Positions 53,324-61,082 of a stretch of 64,000 nucleotides of DNA are shown piece by piece. The DNA comes from Varibaculum vaginae (lineage in GTDB: Bacteria > Actinomycetota > Actinomycetes > Actinomycetales > Actinomycetaceae). The position numbers and the translations under genes were made by a program. The stretch covers positions 1,059,774 to 1,123,773 of the forward strand of contig NZ_UWNY01000001.1 in assembly GCF_900604285.1 (NCBI RefSeq). Reading direction: 5' to 3'. The notes beneath the pieces were generated by a model, which made no database searches, was not told where the DNA came from, and saw only the letters and a list, made by a program, of their open reading frames with translations. How positions within the stretch are numbered: the first letter of the stretch is position 1; each line of letters starts with the position of its first letter.

Positions 53324-54016
53324 TTAGCAGGCGTTTTCTTCGCAAAGATAGGGCAGTAGTTCTTGCAAACTGTCGGCGACCAGGTCGGCTCCTGCTTCCG
53401 CTAGTGCCGCGCGTTTTTGGCTGGTGGTAACCGCGTAGATTCTGCCGGCTCCAGCCTTGCGCGCCGAGATAACTCCACTGGTGGTATCTTCGATGACGAT
53501 GCAGGAGGACGCAGGTAGACCCAGGGTTTTCGCTCCCACCAGGTAGGGTTCCGGTGCGGGTTTGCCGGCACGGATGTCTTCTTGGCTAATCACTTTTAGA
53601 CTAGCCGGGGCGTCTAGTAGCTGGGCGGACAACTGCGCCCACTGTCTCCACGCGGAAGTAACTAAACATTTCGGCATCTTTAGCTGCATGATTTCGCGGG
53701 CTCCAGCAAAAATACGTGGGGGATCGCGGCGAATATCAACATAAGAGCGAGCTTCTAACCCCAGTTTTTCGGGGTCGAGGCCGGACCAGGGACCGGGTTC
53801 GCTTTGGAATACTTCCGGTCCGGGGCGCCCCTTAAAGATCTCCATCTCGGATGCTGCTACCTGCCATCCTTTGGCGGTAAACATTCTGCGGTAGGCGGCT
53901 AGGTGCGTGTGTTCGGAGTCGATTAGGGTGCCGTCCAGATCCAGCAGTAGACCTTTGAATATGCTTTGAGGTCGCTGTTTCGGGGTGAGGGTGCTGTAGC
54001 AGGTTTTTATGGTCAT
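53324..54016 (-). CDS. HAD hydrolase, beta-phosphoglucomutase-like
   Basis: 230 aa. Motif I LLDLDGTLIDSEH, a cap domain (about 25-90), motif II CLVTSAWRQW, and motifs III/IV KPAPEPYLVGAKTLG and CIVIEDTTSGVISARKAGAG. It resembles the HAD-IA beta-phosphoglucomutase group; substrate is not determined. Convergent with malQ, which fits a sugar-phosphate role. Confidence 0.85.
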   Translation of the reverse strand: MTIKTCYSTLTPKQRPQSIFKGLLLDLDGTLIDSEHTHLAAYRRMFTAKGWQVAASEMEIFKGRPGPEVFQSEPGPWSGLDPEKLGLEARSYVDIRRDPPRIFAGAREIMQLKMPKCLVTSAWRQWAQLSAQLLDAPASLKVISQEDIRAGKPAPEPYLVGAKTLGLPASSCIVIEDTTSGVISARKAGAGRIYAVTTSQKRAALAEAGADLVADSLQELLPYLCEENAC

Positions 54017-54141
54017 CTTGTTGTTTTTGGTGTTATCGTATTTTGTGTTTTTGCGTGCGGCAGGTATCTACATTTGGCTGCGGTAGTGGGCGTGAAAATT
54101 GCTCGGTAGTGCTTTTGCCGGGCAGGGAACCGGAATAGCAG

Positions 54142-54387
54142 CTAACGCAGCTTTTCTATGTCAGCTGCAAGTTCATCGGCGACCGGCCCCACCACTACTT
54201 GAATGCAGCGGCCGGTTTTTACTACCCCAAAGGCTCCGCCAGCAGCTAGCACTTCCTCGTCTACCTTTAGCGGGTCTTTTACCTCTACCCGCAGACGGGT
54301 AATACAGGGTTCAATCTCAGTGATATTTTCGGTTCCCCCCAGCCCTACTAGCAACTGTTTTACCTGTTCCAAGCGATCCTCCCGCAC
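54142..54387 (-). CDS. Stand-alone PTS EIIB domain, glucose family
   Basis: 81 aa. The phosphorylatable cysteine lies in ITEIEPCITRLRVEV, the hallmark of the glucose/sucrose EIIB family; AFGVVKTGRCIQVVVGP follows. It would pass phosphate from EIIA to an EIIC permease encoded elsewhere, since no other PTS gene is in the window. Confidence 0.88.
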   Translation of the reverse strand: MREDRLEQVKQLLVGLGGTENITEIEPCITRLRVEVKDPLKVDEEVLAAGGAFGVVKTGRCIQVVVGPVADELAADIEKLR

Positions 54388-54572
54388 AAAAACTTCTAAG
54401 AATAACCGTCAATAGTGAGATTACCATCAATCTGCAAAAGCTTAGAGTAAAGCCTGGTGGGGTGGTTTAAATCATGGTGATTGGGAAAAAAAGTCCCTAG
54501 GGCGTTCTACAGCATTGATGATAGGATCATTAAGTAAAAGTCATGAGTAACAGCAAGTTACGGGAAGGCCTT

Positions 54573-57500
54573 ATGCTTAACTTAAATAATAAACCGGGAA
54601 CTTTGTTAGCGGTGGAATCTGGCGGAGCGGTGCGCAAGACTGTCAGTTTCCTCAAAAGAGCGGTGGTTATCGCCTTGTTTTGCGCGCTGGGATTTACCCT
54701 ATCTGCCCCCACGCTAGTGCAGGCAGAGGATCTGCAGGAGGGGACGCTGGCGGGGCAACCAAGCACTAATGTGCAGCCAGTCAACACCGCAGACCCTGCA
54801 GAGCTTAAAACCAGCGCAGCATTGGAAAATAAAGCAGCTACTAAGGCGAATACCCGTTCAAGTGATGGCCTAGAGATCAGCCCGGAGTATGTTGAGCGGG
54901 CTGTAGGTGCCGGAGAAGTAAAAGCACCGACAATTAACAAAGTGTTTTACGATGCCACAACTATTTCCGGCGGTAAGGTACACAAAGTTAGAGTTAAAGT
55001 TGGTAAAAATTGGGTAACTGAAATAGCAACAGTTCATGTAACATTAAAAGCTAAAGACGGCACTGTTAAAGCCAATCTTTCCGTTACCCCTAAAAGTGGA
55101 AACACCTGGAAAGTAGATCTACCTGCTGGAAAAAAAGTTGAAGAAGGAGATACAGTTACTGTTTATCAACAACTAGGTGAAGATACATCACCGGAAGTAA
55201 CTGCAAATGCTCAGCCATCAAAAGCATTAGAGAATAAAGACAAATTGCAGATGCCCTCCGGTGAAATCTGGATTGAACTAACGAGCTCCAGCCTTGTAAC
55301 TGAAGATGAGCAAGCAGAAGCTATTGAAATGTTTAAGAAGGTAAACACAGAAATAGCTGGGGATATTGAATCCGTTAAGTTTTCTATCAATGGCACTGAA
55401 CATGCTTACTATGAAGTGACCTATACCGATAAATCAACCTCCGGAAAAATTGAAGCTACGAAACTTAAAATCAAAGAGGTAAAGGAATACTCTGCTGCTC
55501 CGACAATACAAAAAGTCCAGGTAACAGACGGACAGATCATCGTTACACTTGAAAAAGAGGTTTCCTCAGGTACGAAGTATTATTTTATCAGTGATTTTAA
55601 GGATGGGGAGGACAAGAATTTTAACCCAGGTGGAAAATGTAAAGTGGACAAATCTACTGTAAAAGAGATGTCTCAAGCAGTATCCGTTGACGGCACAAAA
55701 GTTACTTTCTCAATCAAGGATAACGATTTAAAACTCGCAAGAGAGTTCGGTATCACCGTCAAAGAGCCACATAAATTCCGTTCTTGCGCGAAGTCTGATC
55801 CGGTACCAACAGTCCCCGCCAAAGTTGAGGTAAGAGATCCTCACAAATTAACGAAGGCGGATAAGACTGCCATCGATAAAGCTATTAGAGAAGCCAATAC
55901 AAAGAACGGCGTATCTAAACTCCCCGATGGAACTGGACTTAGTGTTGGAGGCGTGCCTGCAATTATTGAATTTGATAACGCTGGAAACGTTACAATAATA
56001 AGCCCTAATGATGTGGAGGGTTCTCGGGTAAATGGCAAGTGGGTATTAGCACAGAATGACGATGGAACTTATAAAGTAAAGAGTGGATCCAAAGTTTTTA
56101 AAATCCCTGCCAAAGATCTGGTGAAAAATATTGCACCGAAATCTCCTGCGATTGCGGTAGATACGGGTAAGGGTGAAGTAACTATTACCCCGCCAGCTTA
56201 TGAAAATCCCGGTGATGATACCGACTTGGCGTCCTACACCTTTACCTATACGGACGCTTCTGGTGCTAAGCAAACTGGCATGGTTACAAGGACTGTGGAT
56301 GGTGTCGGCAAAACCACATGGTCATCAGATGACGCAACCGTTGATGCAAATACTGGTGTGATTACTCTGAAAGTTGAGGACATCGAAGTCGGTGGCACCG
56401 TTAAAGCAACCGCAAAAGATAATGGCGGATTAATTCCTGAAGAAAAACCGCTTGATTCAGAGCCGGCTAACAAGAAGCTCGAAACTGCCACTGTTAGCTA
56501 CGACCGCAACGGCGGCAAAGGCGAAATGACGGGTAAGACCGTAAATAAAGGCGCTGAATATGAGATTCTAGCCAATGCTTTTACGGCTCCGGAAAACGAG
56601 AAATTTAAGACCTGGCAGATTGGCACTACCGAACATAAGGCCAAAGATAAAATCAGAGTTAAGGAAAACACCACTATCAAAGCCATTTGGCAAGACATCG
56701 AGGTGAAGGTTTCCTATAGCCCTAATGGTGGCAGTGGCAATATGGATTCTGCGACCATGAAAAAGGGTAGTAAGTACACGGTGTTGCCTAACGGTTTTAC
56801 TGCTCCTGATGACACTCAAGAGTTTGATACCTGGGAAATCGATGGCAATAAAGTTGCCGCGGGTAAAGAAATCGTTGTCACCAAGGATACGGTCGTGAAG
56901 GCTGTTTGGAAGAAGATTCCGGTGAAGGTTTCTTACGACGGTAATGGTGGTAAGGGGACTATGGAGGGCAAGACCCTGGACAAGGGCAGTAAATATACCC
57001 TGCTTGAAAGTAGCTTCAAGGCTCCGGATGACACTCAAGAGTTTGATACCTGGGAAATCGATGGCAATAAAGTTGCCGCGGGTAAAGAAATCGTTGTTAA
57101 CAAAGACACCGTGGTGAAGGCTGTTTGGAAGAAGATTCAGGTGAAGGTTTCTTACGACGGTAATGGTGGTAAGGGGACTATGGAGGGTAAGACCCTGGAC
57201 AAGGGCAGTAAATATACCCTGCTTGAAAGTAGCTTCAAGGCTCCGGATGACACTCAAGAGTTTGATACCTGGGAAATCGATGGCAATAAAGTTGCCGCGG
57301 GTAAAGAAATCGTTGTCACCAAGGATACGGTCGTGAAGGCTGTTTGGAAGAAGATTCAGGTGAAGGTTTCTTACGACGGTAATGGTGGTAAGGGGACTAT
57401 GGAGACTAAGACTGTTGATAAGGGTAGTACTTATAAACTGTTAGCTAGTGCTTTTACTGCTCCTGAGAATAAAGAATTCTCCGGATGGGAAGTAAACGGG

Positions 57501-57779
57501 CACACCTACAAAGTGGGCGACAGTATCACCGTTAATGGTGACGTAACGGTTAAAGCCCTCTGGAAGAACAAGCCGGCCCCTTCGTCGACAACTCCGGGGA
57601 ATCAAAAACCTGGAAACCAGGCGAAACCACAGCCGAAACCGCAAGCACAGAACCCAGCTGCAGCCGGGAAGCTGTCACAGACCGGTGCCGATGGAATTTA
57701 TTCCCTATATGCCTCGCTGTTGCTGCTAGCAACCGGTGGGCTATTTGTAATCAGTCGTCGGCAGCGTAATCAGCGCTAA
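54573..57779 (+). CDS. Cell-wall surface protein with InlB-type B repeats
   Basis: About 1068 aa from the ATG at 54573 with GGGAAGG upstream (54543 is an alternative). A signal peptide (h-region AVVIALFCALGFTLS, cleavage after VQA) precedes a large unique domain and five ~70-residue beta-grasp repeats (InlB B / Listeria-Bacteroides type) with VSYDGNGGKGTM and W-x-I-D. The C-terminus has a Pro/Lys/Gln-rich spacer, the sorting signal LSQTG, a membrane helix and RRQRNQR, so a sortase substrate with non-standard LSQTG. Three repeats are nearly identical at DNA level. Confidence 0.85.
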   Translation: MLNLNNKPGTLLAVESGGAVRKTVSFLKRAVVIALFCALGFTLSAPTLVQAEDLQEGTLAGQPSTNVQPVNTADPAELKTSAALENKAATKANTRSSDGLEISPEYVERAVGAGEVKAPTINKVFYDATTISGGKVHKVRVKVGKNWVTEIATVHVTLKAKDGTVKANLSVTPKSGNTWKVDLPAGKKVEEGDTVTVYQQLGEDTSPEVTANAQPSKALENKDKLQMPSGEIWIELTSSSLVTEDEQAEAIEMFKKVNTEIAGDIESVKFSINGTEHAYYEVTYTDKSTSGKIEATKLKIKEVKEYSAAPTIQKVQVTDGQIIVTLEKEVSSGTKYYFISDFKDGEDKNFNPGGKCKVDKSTVKEMSQAVSVDGTKVTFSIKDNDLKLAREFGITVKEPHKFRSCAKSDPVPTVPAKVEVRDPHKLTKADKTAIDKAIREANTKNGVSKLPDGTGLSVGGVPAIIEFDNAGNVTIISPNDVEGSRVNGKWVLAQNDDGTYKVKSGSKVFKIPAKDLVKNIAPKSPAIAVDTGKGEVTITPPAYENPGDDTDLASYTFTYTDASGAKQTGMVTRTVDGVGKTTWSSDDATVDANTGVITLKVEDIEVGGTVKATAKDNGGLIPEEKPLDSEPANKKLETATVSYDRNGGKGEMTGKTVNKGAEYEILANAFTAPENEKFKTWQIGTTEHKAKDKIRVKENTTIKAIWQDIEVKVSYSPNGGSGNMDSATMKKGSKYTVLPNGFTAPDDTQEFDTWEIDGNKVAAGKEIVVTKDTVVKAVWKKIPVKVSYDGNGGKGTMEGKTLDKGSKYTLLESSFKAPDDTQEFDTWEIDGNKVAAGKEIVVNKDTVVKAVWKKIQVKVSYDGNGGKGTMEGKTLDKGSKYTLLESSFKAPDDTQEFDTWEIDGNKVAAGKEIVVTKDTVVKAVWKKIQVKVSYDGNGGKGTMETKTVDKGSTYKLLASAFTAPENKEFSGWEVNGHTYKVGDSITVNGDVTVKALWKNKPAPSSTTPGNQKPGNQAKPQPKPQAQNPAAAGKLSQTGADGIYSLYASLLLLATGGLFVISRRQRNQR
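56922..57578 (+). repeat. 219-bp tandem repeats in the wall protein
   Basis: Units start near 56922, 57141 and 57360, each 219 bases (73 codons). The first two differ by only a few bases; a more diverged unit precedes them. They encode the InlB-type repeats and provide a substrate for repeat-number change by slippage or recombination. Confidence 0.85.
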
Positions 57780-57808
57780 TCCCAGCGAAACTAAATAACT
57801 AAATACCT

Positions 57809-57850
57809 AAAGGCCGTTCATAAGCATCCCCTGCTTATGAGCGGCCTTTA
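57809..57850 (+). terminator. terminator after the wall protein
   Basis: AAAGGCCG(T)TCATAAGCA / TGCTTATGA(G)CGGCCTTT: a long stem with one mismatch and a short TCCCC loop, followed by TTTAGTT. Strong intrinsic terminator. Confidence 0.9.
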
Positions 57851-58119
57851 GTTCTCCCCTAGGTATTATCGAGGAGTAGAAAAAGCAAAGTTTTTCGAGC
57901 GAGTATGATAAAAATACGTAGCTCAACATGGTCGACTATCTAACCGTCTCTAACTATGGACGAGTTAAATTCATATTTCTTGACGGGAGCATACTGAAAA
58001 TAGACGGGAAAATAACGAATACTGCAGGCCTGATTGATAGCATTGTGGCGTTGGGTATTTTTTTAAACAATTTCTTAAATCCACAAAAAATTTTTTAACC
58101 TTCTACAAGAAGAAAAAAG
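57851..58119. other. intergenic region upstream of the adhesin pseudogene
   Basis: AT-rich, no ORF. A T-tract palindrome (AAAAAATTTTTT) lies at 58085-58096, shortly before the pseudogene start. No promoter can be assigned with confidence. Confidence 0.4.
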
Positions 58120-60147
58120 ATGAAATCATTAGTAAAAAAGACAACTAATCTATTGATAGCCACATTAATAACATTTGGCTTAATGACTGGCACTACCCAG
58201 TGCTTTTGCTGATGATACCGTCGCAACAGATCAAAATGCTGCACTAGAGAAAAATAATAAAACCGCCACGAAAGTCGATGATGAGTTAACAACAAATATT
58301 TCCCTGTCATTCCCAGGTAAGGAAGACGTAATGGCCCAGGATGTAGTATTTGTGCTGGATAAGAGTGGCGCAAGTTATGCTACTGGAATAGATGCTAAAG
58401 CACAACAGTTTTTAACTGATATCAAGCAGCAGGCAGACGAAAAAGGTTTAAACATCAAAGTAGGTATTGTTAATTTTTATTATGCCGGCAAAGTTCATCA
58501 AGAGCTTACTGATGTGGTGAAAAACTATGATGATATACAGAATAAATTAAAAGAGTCTGTACTTGGATTTGGTACAAATATGCATGCTGGTCTTTGGCAG
58601 CGAAGAAAATGCTGGATGAAGATGCCACGGTTACTGCTAAGAACAAACATATAATTTTAATTAGTGATGGGGCTACGTATCTTTATTCAAAAAATAATGA
58701 TTATAAAACAGCATACACACGTTCCTTTAATCCGAACAAGCAAAAAGATCCAAGTAAATATGGTGATAAGCGAGATTTTCAAGGTGGTATTTGGGAATAT
58801 CAAAGCCGCGAATACAATCTGAAAAATGACTGGAAAAAGTTTGAAGGTACTGATGTGAACTTCATCTTCTCATATGCTATGGGTGATGCTTGGCCGTGGG
58901 ATACCAATAAACCGGAAAACCAGGATAAACCTAAGCCAAATATTAACTACCTTGGACAATACCTCGATTACTATCGTGAGTAAGAGAAGGATCCTGTGGC
59001 GAATTGGGCACAATATGACTATGCTTATAATTCCTTTTCTCGTAGAAAAGGCGGCGGAACAAAAGGTATAGTTGTGCCGATTGAACATAATGCTCCAGCA
59101 AATATCGACATTGCGTTCATTAAAGCTGATGACGTTTTCCAGGAGATGGTAAACGCTGGATACCAAATGAACGTGTAGTACAAGAACAAGGCAGACTTTG
59201 ATGGCTCTCTATTCCTGAAGTACCTCGCGCGTAAATCCAATAATGGTGAACTTAATACCGATTTTGAGCAGCTTAAGAAGGAAGTACTCGAAAAAGTAGC
59301 AACTGGCTCAACGGTTGTCGACTATATAGGAAAAGATTTTGACTTCGTCAATAACGATAAAGAATTGAGCCTCAAGGTTGCTAATGACACCTTAAACGCT
59401 GAAAAAATTACTGACACAACTCTTGGTAAAGACGATGCTCACTTTGGTTTTGGCAAAAAGACCGGCGGCACCTATCGCTTTGAGCTGATCTACAAGAAGG
59501 CAGATGCTCAAGATAGCAACAAAGAAAAGCTCATCTTGAAGATCAACGAGACGGTGTATCCAAAAATGGCGGTAGCGCTCAACTACCAGGAAGAGCTGGT
59601 AAACGTGCCTGCCCAAGCTGGTACTCACATCCTTAATACCAACGAGAGTGCAACTTTGAAGCCAGTGGATGCCAATGGTAAAGAGGGTGATGCAGTATCA
59701 TTCCCAGTTCCCCAAGTGGAATACGTTGCAAAGGATACGAACAGCACGGTCACCTTCATGAACAGCGCGGAGAAATATGCATTCGTTAAGGTCGAGACTG
59801 GTAAGGCTATTGATACCGATGCCTTGACTGACCAATCCATGCCGCACGATCCAATGAAGGCTGGTTCTGCCTTCAAAGAGTGGAATACAAGGGAAGATGG
59901 TACGGGTACCGCATTTACCGGGGATACTACCGTAAATAGTGATATCACTGTATATGCTATTTACACGAATAACCCTAAGTCGGTACCGGGAAAAGAGATT
60001 CCAAATGCTCCTGTAAAGAAGTCTGCTGCACTTCCTAAGACAGGTGCATCACTCACGCTTCCGGTATCGCTAACTGCATTAGGACTTGTGATTACAGGTC
60101 TGGGAATCCTCATGAAAAAGAGGGCGAGGGAAGAAAACAATAAGTAG
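58120..60147 (+). pseudogene. vWA-domain LPXTG adhesin, multiply broken
   Basis: Read across frames: signal peptide (MKSLVKKTTNLLIATLITFG...AFA/DD), a von Willebrand A domain with VVFVLDKSGAS (degenerate MIDAS) and KHIILISDGAT, then a beta-grasp C-terminal region, and a standard anchor AALPKTG, membrane helix and KKRAREENNK. Breaks: a one-base gain in CCC within the signal peptide (~58198), a one-base loss in a T-run at ~58590, an in-frame TAA at 58981-58983 and TAG at 59176-59178. The rest of the C-terminal ORF is open. Similar to fimbrial-tip or pilus-like adhesins. Confidence 0.85.
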
Positions 60148-60264
60148 GAAGTATTTGCTTTTAAGCGAAGTCTCCCAGGCATTGCGGACGTATTGCGTCG
60201 CCGCCGATTTTGCCGGAGTTTTCTCCTAGGTATCCCTGCAAGATTTATTGAGGGGTAGCGAAAA

Positions 60265-60292
60265 ATGCGAAAGTAAGGACATACTTTCGCAT
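60265..60292. repeat. 11-bp perfect inverted repeat
   Basis: ATGCGAAAGTA - AGGACA - TACTTTCGCAT, with a second AGGACATA about 20 bases downstream. Between the adhesin pseudogene and ogt. Could be a regulator site, terminator or insertion-element scar. Confidence 0.55.
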
Positions 60293-60420
60293 AATTGTGT
60301 CAAAATCAGGACATAACCGCTAAGGGTACACTTTTTGCGTCTCTATGGTTTTAGAAAAAGACTATTTAGACCGGCATGGAGCACTTTTCGGGCAGTTAAG
60401 CGAGTGCGTTAGGAGGGGGT

Positions 60421-60999
60421 TTGCGGAAGCAGGATGCGGATACCTATATCCACTTCTATGATTCCCCGCTGGGCGAGCTGGTAATGTCCAGCGATGGCAG
60501 CGCGCTGATTGGGTTAGGTCTAGTATCACAGCAGGCTGCGGGCACCCGCCCTCAGGAAAAATCTTTGCCGATATTCCAAGAAACCGTGTGCTGGTTAGAT
60601 ACGTATTTTCGAGGACGCGCACCCTCGTTTACCCCAAAGCTAAAGCTCTCGGGCTCGGACTTTCAGAAACGGGTTTGCGAAATCATGCTTACCATCCCGT
60701 TTGGGGAAACCGTTACCTATGGGGAAATCGCTGCCCGGATCGCGTGGGAGCGAGGGATTCCACGCATGTCCGCGCAGGCAGTTGGGGGAGCAGTAGGGGC
60801 GAATCCGATTCTGTTAATTGTTCCTTGTCACCGGGTAATTGGTGCAGGCGGCAACCTCACCGGCTATGGTGCCGGAATGGAGAGAAAAATCCAGCTGCTG
60901 AAACTAGAAAAAGTCGATATGACGAATCTGGTCATGCCAAAGAAAAAGTCGGGACCAATGAAACAGCCGTTACCAAGGAAGCTGCATCCTTATTCCTAA
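60421..60999 (+). CDS. ogt: Methylated-DNA-protein-cysteine methyltransferase
   Basis: 192 aa. The acceptor cysteine lies in LIVPCHRVIGAGG; FQKRVCEIMLTIPFGETVTYGEIA and RMSAQAVGGAVGANPILL are the DNA-binding and active-site segments. It repairs O6-methylguanine. TTG start with GGAGGGGG immediately upstream. The C-terminus has a short Lys/Pro-rich extension. Confidence 0.92.
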   Translation: MRKQDADTYIHFYDSPLGELVMSSDGSALIGLGLVSQQAAGTRPQEKSLPIFQETVCWLDTYFRGRAPSFTPKLKLSGSDFQKRVCEIMLTIPFGETVTYGEIAARIAWERGIPRMSAQAVGGAVGANPILLIVPCHRVIGAGGNLTGYGAGMERKIQLLKLEKVDMTNLVMPKKKSGPMKQPLPRKLHPYS

Positions 61000-61082
61000 G
61001 CTAAATAGGTGTTGAGTAATTTTAATGAACTTGTTAGGGTGGCCTTTGTTAGTTAGTCCTTACTGAAAATAAGCGAGTTGTA

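Noticed and set aside
56568-57257. 229-codon minus-strand ORF with internal repeats
   Set aside because: It is the mirror of the 219-bp repeats of the wall protein; repetition of the sense strand makes a repetitive shadow.
56922-57578. CRISPR array
   Set aside because: Units are 219 bases, contiguous, without spacers and in frame with a wall protein.
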